16,527 nt of DNA, from NCBI GenBank assembly GCA_016190785.1, contig JACPPX010000035.1, positions 1 through 16,527 on the forward strand, given 5' to 3'. A program made the position numbers and the translations under genes. Under the pieces are notes generated by a model that worked only from the letters and a program-made list of their open reading frames with translations, did no database searches and was not told the DNA's origin. This document shows positions 1-6,621 of the stretch, piece after piece. This stretch comes from Chloroflexota bacterium (lineage in GTDB: Bacteria > Chloroflexota > Anaerolineae > UBA7937 > JACPPX01). How positions within the stretch are numbered: the stretch's first letter is position 1; the number at the start of each line of letters is the position of its first letter.

Positions 1-74
1 CGCAGGAGGTTACGGTGCCGGGAAGGCACCACCAAACGGGTCAGCAAAATATGCTCGGGGAGGTTCCTTACCAT
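1..74 (-). CDS. possible 5' end of a gene running off the left edge
   Basis: An open frame follows the end of thyX on the same strand and stays open to the window edge. It could start at the ATG at 74-72, giving about 24 residues beginning MVRNLPEHILLTRL, or at an in-frame GTG at 110-108. Neither start has a convincing Shine-Dalgarno sequence. I do not recognise the peptide. The placement would make it a third gene of the dCMP deaminase-thyX operon, but the frame is short enough to be open by chance. Sequence beyond the left edge is needed to decide. Confidence 0.25.
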   Translation of the reverse strand, partial: MVRNLPEHILLTRLVVPSRHRNLL

Positions 75-126
75 GCTCTGGCCCTGGAAAGGACGATTTT
101 TCCAATCCACAAAATATTGGCCATTT

Positions 127-1740
127 TCAAGCGTCCCCGTTCTTGCGCATCAAGTGCCTGAAAATCGGCCCCCCACTCCGGCGAAGTGCTTCCTCCAACT
201 CCCGCATCGGTTGCTTTATATCGGGATGTGCCCCCTCCGAAGCCCGGAGCTTAATCATATGGAAAACGTCCAAGCCACTGATGCGCATGGTAACTGGTAC
301 CAGGTGGGCGCGGGCCACAAAGTAGGGAGCGAAAACGCTCTCATAATGACCCCCTAGGCTGCATATAAGATCATAGCCCTGCTCGTTAAGGCTTATCGCC
401 TCTAGGTACTGCTCCTCCAAACCCAACTCCGGGTATATGCTGGGGATGGTGAAACCGTACTCTGGGGTTAAGCGGCCAACGATATGGGTTGCCAAGCGAT
501 GGCGGATGGCTTCAAACATCGCCCCCACTGACATCTCAAAGTGGGCCAGCAACTGCACCATTTCCAGTTCTTCCGGAGGCTTATCATGCAACCCTATCCC
601 CCCAAAAACTCTATCCACCAAATCTTCGATCTCTTGCGGGCTCGCCTGGCCCAGTCTATCGAGAATTGACTCGAAGCTAGCCACTGCTTCTTTTCCCAGG
701 AATGCGGCCAAGAATATCCTCTCCGCTTCCGGGCTGACCGTAACTCCCAGGACACGAGAGCGGCTGATCTCTCCCCGTCTCGAAACAGGACTTTCGAAGC
801 CCAGGCCGTGGGAGATCTTGTCACTTTTCCCTCGCAATCCTTGGAGATAATCTGGGGCTTCGGTGTGCCGCATCAGAGTGGGAAGGGCGGGGACAACTAG
901 CTTCCTGATCTGCTCCGCAACTTCCCGAGTTTCGGGAAGAGGGCTGGCTGAAAGTTTGGCTATGACTTCCCTCAAAGCCAGGGCGCTATTGGGGTGCATC
1001 GCCAAGTGGTTAAGAAAACTGCCGTTGGTCACCTGCCGGGCATCATCCAAAGCATGGGACAAAACCCGCCAGCGGTATTGCCAACCTTTTTCCCCCTCTC
1101 CTTTCACCAATTTTTGCAGATAGTACTCGACCCCCCTTTTGGCCAGTTCTAGGTAGATCTCATAAATCTGGCGGTTGATGGCCTCCAGCTCGCTGCCGAT
1201 CCTCGCTCCGCGGAGCTCAGGGGGTATCCTCCAATATCCCTCGGGGAAAATAGCCCCGCGGCTGGAAAAGGCCTCAAATCCAAAGTGGCGCAGAGAACAG
1301 ATGTCGCGCAGGGCGCTCAACACTGAAATCCCCTCAATAACTATCGGCGGGTCCCCGCCAAATTCACCCGGGCCAACATTAACCTGCTCCAAGATACTGG
1401 TGTGGGCAATCTCCCGCGAAGAACGGGCGGCCAAGGCATAGAGCAGATAAAAGGCGGAGGTGGCATCCACCTCCTCCCCTTCCACTTCCACTGCTGGCTT
1501 TTCTCTATCGGCCCGAACCCGCTCGACAAGGAGCCGATAGGCAATGGCTGTCCGATCCCCCATCGCCACGGCTCGCCCTCGCTCCTCGCGGGTTAGTCTC
1601 CCTGCGGGATCAAGAAACTCCACCGTGGGCTGGTATGTAACTTGCTCTGGCCGGGGAGTACGCTCCTTGAGGATAAAGTCAACTTTTTGGTCGAGGCTCA
1701 ATTCCCCGAATTTAAATTTTGTGGACAGTTCTTCAACCAT
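127..1740 (-). CDS. thyX: tandem ThyX-family FAD-dependent thymidylate synthase-like protein
   Basis: The protein resembles FAD-dependent thymidylate synthase, which makes dTMP from dUMP using methylenetetrahydrofolate and reduced flavin. It has 537 residues, about twice the usual ThyX length of 210-250, and reads as two ThyX-like halves. The N-terminal half (roughly 60-290) has a degenerate signature, RHF at 151-153, and later NSALALREV (251-259) and ETREVAE (270-276), which match the family's distal N-A-R-x-L and E-I-R elements. The C-terminal half (roughly 325-530) keeps an intact RHR at 413-415, but its distal element reads KLRASEGAHPDIK (497-509). The start codon lies 3 nt after the dCMP deaminase stop, so the two genes are almost certainly co-transcribed, and that neighbour supplies dUMP. 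The family assignment is firm from motif order and context. Whether both halves are catalytic is unknown. Confidence 0.85.
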   Translation of the reverse strand: MVEELSTKFKFGELSLDQKVDFILKERTPRPEQVTYQPTVEFLDPAGRLTREERGRAVAMGDRTAIAYRLLVERVRADREKPAVEVEGEEVDATSAFYLLYALAARSSREIAHTSILEQVNVGPGEFGGDPPIVIEGISVLSALRDICSLRHFGFEAFSSRGAIFPEGYWRIPPELRGARIGSELEAINRQIYEIYLELAKRGVEYYLQKLVKGEGEKGWQYRWRVLSHALDDARQVTNGSFLNHLAMHPNSALALREVIAKLSASPLPETREVAEQIRKLVVPALPTLMRHTEAPDYLQGLRGKSDKISHGLGFESPVSRRGEISRSRVLGVTVSPEAERIFLAAFLGKEAVASFESILDRLGQASPQEIEDLVDRVFGGIGLHDKPPEELEMVQLLAHFEMSVGAMFEAIRHRLATHIVGRLTPEYGFTIPSIYPELGLEEQYLEAISLNEQGYDLICSLGGHYESVFAPYFVARAHLVPVTMRISGLDVFHMIKLRASEGAHPDIKQPMRELEEALRRSGGPIFRHLMRKNGDA

Positions 1741-1743
1741 TTT

Positions 1744-2226
1744 TCAGTATCTGCGGATAGGTTGGTGAGAAGGCAAGTGCTTCACCTCGACCTTCGCCTC
1801 GCCGAAGAGTTTCTTAATATAGGGCTGGTCGAGATTGGAGTATAGGTCGCGGTAGACAACCCTCACCACCCCGGCGTTGATCAAAGTTTTGGCACAATAC
1901 TCGCACGGGAAATATTGGGTATAGAGCGTAGAGCCCTTGGTGGAAACCCCGTGGTAGGCCGCCTGGATAATGGTGTTGGCCTCGGCGTGAATTGTCCGGA
2001 CGCAATGGCCGTCAATTATTCTATGCCCAACTTCGCTGCAATGGGGCATGCCGCGCGGTGCACCGTTATAGCCAGTTGAAAGAACCATGCCGTCTTTGAC
2101 CAAAACCGCGCCAGCAAAAAGCCGGTCGCAGGTAGCCCGCTTTGAGACCACCTCGGCCATCCGCAAAAAATATTCGTCTTTGGATATCCGCTCTTCTCTA
2201 GGGGGGTCTTTGCGGCGAGGGGGCAT
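1744..2226 (-). CDS. dCMP deaminase (ComEB/dCD-type zinc cytidine deaminase fold)
   Basis: This is a zinc-dependent deaminase converting dCMP to dUMP in the cytosol. The 160-residue protein carries the classic site: HAE at 80-82 (zinc ligand plus proton-shuttling Glu) and PCEYC at 107-111 (two Cys zinc ligands). The segment TGYNGAPRGMPHC (51-63) is typical of dCMP deaminases rather than of cytidine or tRNA deaminases. Length is normal for the family. The N-terminus is basic and proline-rich (MPPRRKDPP). It is the first gene of a minus-strand pair with thyX, and together they give dCMP -> dUMP -> dTMP, a common arrangement where dUMP for ThyX comes from dCMP. A GGTGA element 6-7 nt upstream of the ATG can serve as the ribosome-binding site. 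Confidence 0.93.
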   Translation of the reverse strand: MPPRRKDPPREERISKDEYFLRMAEVVSKRATCDRLFAGAVLVKDGMVLSTGYNGAPRGMPHCSEVGHRIIDGHCVRTIHAEANTIIQAAYHGVSTKGSTLYTQYFPCEYCAKTLINAGVVRVVYRDLYSNLDQPYIKKLFGEAKVEVKHLPSHQPIRRY

Positions 2227-2249
2227 TCTAGGTCACCAAATTTGCTGCT

Positions 2250-2278
2250 TTTCTACCCAATTCCGACCCAGAAGTCAA
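2250..2278 (-). promoter_or_regulatory. candidate sigma-70 promoter for dCMP deaminase-thyX
   Basis: Read on the minus strand, TTGACT (2278-2273) is followed after exactly 17 nt by TAGAAA (2255-2250). Transcription would start near 2243, leaving a short leader before the ATG at 2226. The -35 is close to consensus and the -10 matches 4 of 6 positions. The call rests on sequence only. Confidence 0.4.
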
Positions 2279-2369
2279 ACCAATTTCATAGCCTCAATCA
2301 ACGCTGGTCGAGGTCAGATAAGGACTAAATGCCAATCACCATCAGGTTGATGTATATACCATCCCAAAT

Positions 2370-2398
2370 TTGCTCGGGACTTTCTTTTGAGTTAAAAT
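2370..2398 (+). promoter_or_regulatory. candidate sigma-70 promoter for the 2-oxoacid oxidoreductase genes
   Basis: TTGCTC (2370-2375), a 17-nt spacer and TAAAAT (2393-2398) form a plausible promoter. The predicted start of transcription, near 2405, falls directly on the ATGATG at 2406. The transcript would therefore begin almost at the first codon of the small ORF at 2406-2498. Confidence 0.45.
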
Positions 2399-2405
2399 TA
2401 AATTC

Positions 2406-2498
2406 ATGATGAAAACATTAGTGCCGGCAATTTTGCCTACCAATAAGAGACTGGTCGGATTAATCCGCCGAGCAGCCGGGAAACGGGGGAGAGTCTAA
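2406..2498 (+). CDS. possible 30-residue leader peptide ORF upstream of korA
   Basis: A small ORF beginning MMKTLVPAILP and ending RRAAGKRGRV fills the space between the putative promoter and korA. Its stop (2496-2498) is 2 nt before the korA ATG, and the korA Shine-Dalgarno (GGGGGAG, 2485-2491) lies inside its last codons. It has no Shine-Dalgarno of its own and would be translated from a nearly leaderless transcript. The peptide is basic and resembles nothing I recognise. It could be a translational-coupling leader or a chance frame in a 5' UTR. Confidence 0.3.
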   Translation: MMKTLVPAILPTNKRLVGLIRRAAGKRGRV

Positions 2499-2500
2499 GA

Positions 2501-4357
2501 ATGGCTTCGCGTGAATTCTCGTGGATGATTGGTGGGCCACAGGGCAGCGGGATCAACCTTGCGGCGGAGACCCTGGCCAAGGCTTTCAGCCGCGGCGGTT
2601 ATTTTGTCTTCGCCAATATCGAATACCACTCCAACATCATGGGCAAGCACAGCTTTTACCGCGTGCGGGTTGCCGATCGCGAGATCCGCTCTCACCTCGA
2701 CACCACTGACCTCTTAGTAGCCCTCGACGAAGAGACCCTCTTTGGGGATTACCATCACAATCCCGAATTCCCCACCCACCCCGGTCATGTCCATGAACTG
2801 GCCGCCGGCGGGGGGATAATCTTCGACTCCCAATTTGAGAAACAGGTTAAAGAGAAACTGGAGGACCGGGATCTGCGTCTCTATCCCCTCCCCTATTTAG
2901 ATCTCCTCAAAGAGGCTTTGGGTAAACTGGGGCGGGAATCCGAGTTCAAGAAGTTCGATATTATGAAGAACACCCTGGCCCTGGGAGCAACCGTCGCCAT
3001 TCTGGATTACGACCTGGACTTCGTGTCCGAGATTATTCGCCAGACCTTCACCGGCCGCAAGGCAAAAGTCGCGGAATTAAACCTCACCGCTCTGGAAACC
3101 GCCCACGATTATGCCCGAAAGACTTTCGGTGATGACTTTCCCCACCGTCTTCCCGCCCGGAAGCGGCGAGACCAGATTTTGATGCGAGGTGCCCAGGCGG
3201 TGGCCATCGGCAAACTCAAGGCCGGCCTGGGTTTCCAGACCTATTATCCCATTAGCCCGGCGACTGACGAGGCGGTTTACCTGGAGGAGCAACAGAGGAA
3301 GTATAACTTTGTGGTGGTCCAGACCGAGGACGAGGTTTCGGCCATCAACATGGCGGTGGGCGCAGCCCATATGGGGGTGCGGGCCTCGACTTCCACCGCC
3401 GGGCCAGGATTCTCCTTAATGCCGGAGGGGGTGGGGTTTGCGGCCATGACCGAATCCCCCGGCCCGGTGATCTTCCTCTACCAGCGGGGTGGCCCCTCCA
3501 CTGGCCTCCCCACCCGCAGCGAGCAGGCGGATCTCCGCTTCGCACTCCACCCCAGCCACGGCGACTTCCCCCATATCGTAGTTGCCTGCGGAGATGTGGT
3601 GGAGAGTTTCTACGATGCCTTCGAGTCCTTCAACTGGGCCGACCGTTATCAATTGCCGGTGATTGTCCTCTTGGACAAATTCTTGGCCACCAGTTATCGA
3701 ACTGTGCCCCGACCAGATGCCTCGAAACTAAAGATTGATCGTGGCCTGATCTATAAACCCTCGGATCCGCGACGGGATGGCTACCTCCGCTATGCCCCCA
3801 CGGAAACAGGGATCACACCCCGCGCCCTACCCGGCCAGGAAGGAGGCATCTTCTGGGCCACCACCGATGAGCATAATCCCAAGGGGCACATCAGTGAAGG
3901 GATCGAGCACCGCTTGGCCCAGATGGAAAAGCGGATGAAGAAACTGCAACTCGCTGCCCAAGAAATCCCCTCGCCATACAAGTACACTCTGCATGGCCCC
4001 CAGGGTGCAGACCTGACCATTGTCTCCTGGGGCTCGACCAAAGGCCCCATCCTGGATGCTTTGTCCGAGATGAATGCCGATAAGAAGGTCAACTTCTTGC
4101 AGTTGCGCCTGCTCCGCCCCTTCCCTGTGGAGGAGATTGCCAAGATCTTGGGCAAAGCCAAGCAACTAGTATCGATAGAAGCCAACTTTTCCGGCCAGAT
4201 GGCTGGTCTTCTCCGAGAGATGACCGGGATCCGCATCCCGCACTTAATCGTCAAATATGATGGCCGCCCCTTCTCCCAGAATGAAATCGCGGAAGGGGTA
4301 GAGAAGGTCCTTGCCGGGAAAGAAGAAAAGGTGGTGGTTTCCCATCCCGGGGGATAG
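2501..4357 (+). CDS. korA: 2-oxoacid:acceptor (ferredoxin) oxidoreductase, fused gamma-alpha subunit
   Basis: This is the large subunit of an enzyme that oxidatively decarboxylates a 2-oxoacid with CoA to acyl-CoA and CO2, reducing ferredoxin; the reaction can also run towards carboxylation. The 618 residues comprise an N-terminal gamma domain (about 1-195) with the early glycine motif GGPQGSG (11-17), then the alpha/pyrimidine-binding domain from about 225 with YPISPATDE (249-257), STSTAGPG (296-303) and GPSTGLPTRSEQ (331-342), and a C-terminal domain from about 505. The gamma-alpha fusion and the YPISPATDE variant resemble the two-subunit archaeal enzymes of the Sulfolobus/Aeropyrum type. 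No ferredoxin-like domain is present. korB follows 13 nt downstream. The acid used (2-oxoglutarate, pyruvate or a broad range) cannot be decided from sequence, so the symbol is provisional. Confidence 0.93.
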   Translation: MASREFSWMIGGPQGSGINLAAETLAKAFSRGGYFVFANIEYHSNIMGKHSFYRVRVADREIRSHLDTTDLLVALDEETLFGDYHHNPEFPTHPGHVHELAAGGGIIFDSQFEKQVKEKLEDRDLRLYPLPYLDLLKEALGKLGRESEFKKFDIMKNTLALGATVAILDYDLDFVSEIIRQTFTGRKAKVAELNLTALETAHDYARKTFGDDFPHRLPARKRRDQILMRGAQAVAIGKLKAGLGFQTYYPISPATDEAVYLEEQQRKYNFVVVQTEDEVSAINMAVGAAHMGVRASTSTAGPGFSLMPEGVGFAAMTESPGPVIFLYQRGGPSTGLPTRSEQADLRFALHPSHGDFPHIVVACGDVVESFYDAFESFNWADRYQLPVIVLLDKFLATSYRTVPRPDASKLKIDRGLIYKPSDPRRDGYLRYAPTETGITPRALPGQEGGIFWATTDEHNPKGHISEGIEHRLAQMEKRMKKLQLAAQEIPSPYKYTLHGPQGADLTIVSWGSTKGPILDALSEMNADKKVNFLQLRLLRPFPVEEIAKILGKAKQLVSIEANFSGQMAGLLREMTGIRIPHLIVKYDGRPFSQNEIAEGVEKVLAGKEEKVVVSHPGG

Positions 4358-4360
4358 CAA

Positions 4361-4365
4361 AGGAG
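4361..4365 (+). promoter_or_regulatory. Shine-Dalgarno deciding the korB start
   Basis: AGGAG lies 5 nt before the ATG at 4371. The frame extends further upstream to an ATG at 4311 inside korA, but that codon has no comparable site and would add residues (MPGKKKRW...) not typical of beta subunits. The start at 4371 is preferred. Confidence 0.85.
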
Positions 4366-4370
4366 AAAAT

Positions 4371-5315
4371 ATGGCCGAACCCTCAACCTTAACCGCCAAA
4401 GAATTCCGCACCGAGATCTGGAACGACTGGTGCCCGGGTTGCGGGGACTTTGGGATCCTCAATGCTCTGCATATGGCCCTCGCCCAGTTAGGGATCCCGC
4501 CCCATCGCACCGCGGTATTCTCCGGGATCGGTTGCTCCGGGAAAACCCCCCATTACATCAATGCCTACGGCTTCCACACCCTCCATGGTCGGGTGATTCC
4601 CTCCGCCACCGGTGGCAAACTGGCTAACCACGGGATGGAGGTCATCGCCGTAGGTGGGGATGGGGATGGCTACGGCATCGGGGCCGGGTATTTCATCAAT
4701 GCCGGCCGCCGCAATCTGGACTTCACTTACATCGTCTACAACAACGGGGTCTATGGCTTGACCAAGGGCCAGGCCTCCCCCACCCTGCGTAAGGGGCTGA
4801 AGACCAAATCGATGCCCGAGCAAGCGATTATTGATGGCATCAACCCCATCGCCCTCGCACTGGGGGCTGGTTACACTTTCGTCGCCCGCGGCTATGCCCT
4901 GGAGACCAAGTCCCTGGCCAATCTTTTAGCCCGGGCCATCCAACACCGCGGCACCGCCCTGGTGGATGTCTTACAAACCTGTCCCACTTATAACGACCTC
5001 CAAACCAAAGAGTGGTATGCCGGGGAGGACCGGCCGGATAAACAATCCCGCATCTACAAACTAGAGGAGAATGGCTATGATCCGGTAGTCCATAATCCTG
5101 CGGACGAAGAAGAAATTGTGGCCAAGAAAGCCCAGGCCCTGGTTAAGTCCTATGAGAACGGGGAGAAAATCCCGGTGGGAGTTTTTTATGTCCTGGAGAC
5201 CTCGACTATGGAAGATGAATTGTCCGAGCGCAACCCGGAATTTGCCAAGACCCCCCTCGCCGAGGCCGATTTCTCCCAGCGCGATGTTTCTCCCCTCTTC
5301 GACGAATTGGCATAG
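4371..5315 (+). CDS. korB: 2-oxoacid:ferredoxin oxidoreductase beta subunit (TPP and 4Fe-4S binding)
   Basis: The catalytic partner of korA binds thiamine diphosphate and one 4Fe-4S cluster, forming hydroxyalkyl-TPP and passing electrons to ferredoxin. From the ATG at 4371 it has 314 residues, normal for the family. The four expected cluster cysteines are all present: C21 and C24 in WCPGCG, C55 in GIGCSG and C204 in QTCPTYND. The TPP/Mg motif is GGDGDGYGIG (95-104) with NN at 124-125. GKTPHY and the following HTLHGR segment match beta-subunit active-site regions. It is co-transcribed with korA. The alpha(gamma-alpha)/beta pair is a complete two-subunit enzyme, with no separate gamma or delta gene nearby. 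Two hairpins follow the stop, one a canonical terminator. Confidence 0.95.
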   Translation: MAEPSTLTAKEFRTEIWNDWCPGCGDFGILNALHMALAQLGIPPHRTAVFSGIGCSGKTPHYINAYGFHTLHGRVIPSATGGKLANHGMEVIAVGGDGDGYGIGAGYFINAGRRNLDFTYIVYNNGVYGLTKGQASPTLRKGLKTKSMPEQAIIDGINPIALALGAGYTFVARGYALETKSLANLLARAIQHRGTALVDVLQTCPTYNDLQTKEWYAGEDRPDKQSRIYKLEENGYDPVVHNPADEEEIVAKKAQALVKSYENGEKIPVGVFYVLETSTMEDELSERNPEFAKTPLAEADFSQRDVSPLFDELA

Positions 5316-5341
5316 CATCTCATCTCACCCCGGACCTTACC

Positions 5342-5370
5342 CTGGTCTTGGATTTCAAATCCAAGACCAG
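5342..5370 (+). terminator. perfect 29-nt palindrome after korB, possible terminator
   Basis: Arms 5342-5355 and 5357-5370 are perfectly complementary (14 bp) around one central base, so an RNA hairpin would have about 12 bp and a 5-nt loop. It starts 27 nt after the korB stop. The following AATTTATTAT is AU-rich but not a clean U tract. It could terminate transcription or stabilise the korAB mRNA 3' end. Confidence 0.5.
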
Positions 5371-5378
5371 AATTTATT

Positions 5379-5427
5379 ATCATCCTGAGCCTTGCCCTGA
5401 GCAGAGCGAAGGGGCAGCGAAGGATCT
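5379..5427. repeat. CATCCTGAG...GAAGGATC-type dispersed repeat
   Basis: The element has terminal inverted ATCCT (5382-5386) and AGGAT (5421-5425), with an inner bulged stem TGCCC/GGGCA. From memory it resembles the short interspersed CATCCTGAGC...GAAGGATC repeats seen in many environmental bacterial genomes, including Chloroflexota. There is only one copy in this window, so repeat status is inferred. Confidence 0.55.
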
Positions 5428-5433
5428 AGTTGT

Positions 5434-5462
5434 AGGTCGGGTTTCAATGCCCGACCTTTTTT
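5434..5462 (+). terminator. Rho-independent terminator
   Basis: AGGTCGGG (5434-5441) pairs perfectly with CCCGACCT (5450-5457) across an 8-nt loop and is followed directly by a T run ending at 5462. This is a textbook intrinsic terminator for korAB and insulates the gntR promoter downstream. The stem also resembles dispersed hairpins with GGTCGGG/CCCGACC arms. Confidence 0.85.
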
Positions 5463-5510
5463 CTCCTTCTATGACCCGCGCCGCGGGTTATTCCCGAAAC
5501 GGTTCAACCG

Positions 5511-5546
5511 CCCATCTCCCCTTGAGGGAGAGGGCGAGGGTGAGGG
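5511..5546. repeat. CTCCC...GGGAG dispersed-repeat-like element
   Basis: CATCTCCCCTTGAGGGAGAG is followed by GGCGAGGGTGAGGG. Read in reverse it is CCCTCACCCTCGCCCTCTCC plus a CTCCC/GGGAG hairpin, the pattern of a short interspersed element I recall from many bacterial intergenic regions. Only one copy is seen here. Confidence 0.5.
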
Positions 5547-5609
5547 ATCCTGTCATAGCAGTGCTCGACCAAGTTGGAGTGGACCACGGCTATCAGATAC
5601 GGAGGGGTA

Positions 5610-5638
5610 TTGACAGAACATTGTTTTTGTGCTATAAT
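5610..5638 (+). promoter_or_regulatory. consensus sigma-70 promoter of the gntR-type gene
   Basis: TTGACA (5610-5615), a 17-nt spacer and TATAAT (5633-5638) match the sigma-70 consensus exactly, and TGC before the -10 adds an extended -10. Transcription would begin near 5645, about 36 nt before the ATG at 5681. Confidence 0.9.
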
Positions 5639-5644
5639 GCCCAG

Positions 5645-5675
5645 CAGTATAATCCTGTATAGTCCTGTATATATA
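5645..5675 (+). promoter_or_regulatory. 10-bp-period repeat, probable autoregulatory operator
   Basis: Three imperfect units follow each other at 10-bp spacing: AGTATAATCC (5646-5655), TGTATAGTCC (5656-5665) and TGTATATATA (5666-5675). TCCTGTATA occurs exactly twice (5653-5661 and 5663-5671). The array covers the predicted start of transcription and the first 30 transcribed bases of a repressor gene, the classic place for an autorepressor site. The binding protein is inferred. Confidence 0.55.
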
Positions 5676-5680
5676 AGAAT

Positions 5681-6508
5681 ATGCCCCGGCCCCAAAATCG
5701 CTCTGACCTAACAACGAAGATCCATCTGGACAATGGCTCCCCACTGCCCCTCTATGAACAATTGAAGTTAGCCATCCTCGAAGCCGTACAGCGGGGTAGG
5801 ATTACCCCTAACCAACGCCTCCCTTCCGAAAATACCCTCAGTCGCAAACTCAAAATCAGCCGCATGTCTGTGCACCGCGCCTATCAGGAACTGGCGCAGC
5901 AGGGAATCCTTTTTGCCCGGCCGGGAAAAGGAACCTATCTCGGAACCCTGCCCGTGCAGCAGGATCTTACCGACCTGGCCGGTTTTACTGCTGACCTGGA
6001 AAGCAAAGGACGCAAAGTCCAATCCCGCATTCTGGAAGCCAGAATCTTAGCCGCCTCTTCTCTCCTGGCCGAGCAAATGGAAATACCGGTGGGAGAGGAG
6101 GTCGTTCTCCTCGACCGGGTGCGCATGGTGGACGGCCAGCCTTTAGCCCGGGAAAAGGTCTTCCTGCCCCACCGCTTGCTGCCCGGTCTCCTCAACCATG
6201 ATTTAGAACATGGCTCGCTGTTCAAGACCCTGCGCGAGTTCTATGGCCGGGACCCGCACCACGCCGAAGAAACGATGGCGGTATCCATCGCCGACCGGGA
6301 GATCTCCCGCTTTCTGGAGATCAAAATCGGCGATCCTATTTTTTATATGGAGCGAACCACCCGACTTGCTGACCAACGGATAATCGAATATGGGCTTTCC
6401 TGGCGACGCGGAGACCGTTGCCGTTACCGGGTGCAGATCGGCGAGCGGCCAGTTTTCACCATGGATTTGCAAGCCGTAGATACTTCATCAGTGCCCGCCT
6501 TGGGCTAA
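5681..6508 (+). CDS. GntR-family (HutC subfamily, UTRA domain) transcriptional regulator
   Basis: This is a cytosolic DNA-binding repressor or activator of 275 residues. The N-terminal winged helix (about 20-90) contains PLYEQLKLAI, LPSENTLSRKLKISR (47-61) and the wing PGKGTYLG (81-88), all typical of GntR. The C-terminal region (about 100-255) has the UTRA pattern: LLDRVRMVDGQPLAREKVFLP, a DREISRFLEIKIGDPIF segment and the late LSWRRGDRCRYRV. UTRA domains bind small effectors, often sugars, sugar phosphates or amino-acid derivatives. The gene has a consensus promoter with a repeat array over the transcription start and no clear Shine-Dalgarno before its ATG. It sits directly upstream of the catabolic operon on the same strand, so it probably controls that operon and itself. 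No terminator is visible after it, so read-through into the operon is possible. Confidence 0.92.
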   Translation: MPRPQNRSDLTTKIHLDNGSPLPLYEQLKLAILEAVQRGRITPNQRLPSENTLSRKLKISRMSVHRAYQELAQQGILFARPGKGTYLGTLPVQQDLTDLAGFTADLESKGRKVQSRILEARILAASSLLAEQMEIPVGEEVVLLDRVRMVDGQPLAREKVFLPHRLLPGLLNHDLEHGSLFKTLREFYGRDPHHAEETMAVSIADREISRFLEIKIGDPIFYMERTTRLADQRIIEYGLSWRRGDRCRYRVQIGERPVFTMDLQAVDTSSVPALG

Positions 6509-6590
6509 ACTCTCCGCCGGTTTTTGGTGTAGCTGGACCACGAAGCAAGCATTTTAATCAAGAGCATTTGACATAGGAGACGCCAGGGAG

Positions 6591-6621
6591 TTGAGACTCA
6601 CCTTTTTTTCCTTGCTATAAT
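6591..6621 (+). promoter_or_regulatory. candidate promoter of the catabolic operon
   Basis: TATAAT (6616-6621) is preceded by TGC, giving an extended -10, with TTGAGA at 6591-6596 across a slightly long 19-nt spacer that includes a T run. The 11-mer TGCTATAATGC is identical to that in the gntR promoter. Transcription would start near 6628, with a leader of about 80 nt. Confidence 0.65.

Larger units (their letters stand above)
5316..5680. other. non-coding region of hairpins and dispersed-repeat-like elements
   Basis: No credible gene lies in these 365 nt. In order, the region contains a 29-nt perfect palindrome (5342-5370), a CATCCTGAGC...GAAGGATC element (5379-5427), a canonical terminator (5434-5462), a 15-nt palindrome with one central base (5474-5488), an 11-nt palindrome (5500-5510), a CTCCC...GGGAG element with a GAGGGTGAGGG tail (5511-5546), and then the gntR promoter and repeats. 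The short open frames here are low-complexity readings of these elements. Confidence 0.8.

Noticed and set aside
2350..2360. TGTATATA upstream of korA, similar to the repeat before the GntR-type gene
   Set aside because: It is only eight AT-rich bases in common, lacks the TCC context and the 10-bp periodicity, and is likely by chance.
3790..4386. A 198-codon open frame antisense to korA
   Set aside because: It overlaps the conserved C-terminal domain of the alpha subunit on the other strand and shows no homology I recognise.
5498..5512. GGTTCAA resembling a tRNA T-arm
   Set aside because: CGGTTCAACCG is an 11-nt palindrome with no proper T-stem, and no anticodon arm, D-arm or acceptor stem surrounds it.
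5348..5662. A 104-codon plus-strand frame across the intergenic region
   Set aside because: It reads through palindromes, a terminator and a consensus promoter, and its protein looks like translated repeats, not a gene.
6568..6573. TTGACA before the operon as a -35 box
   Set aside because: It is 42 nt from the TATAAT at 6616 and has no -10-like hexamer at a suitable distance.
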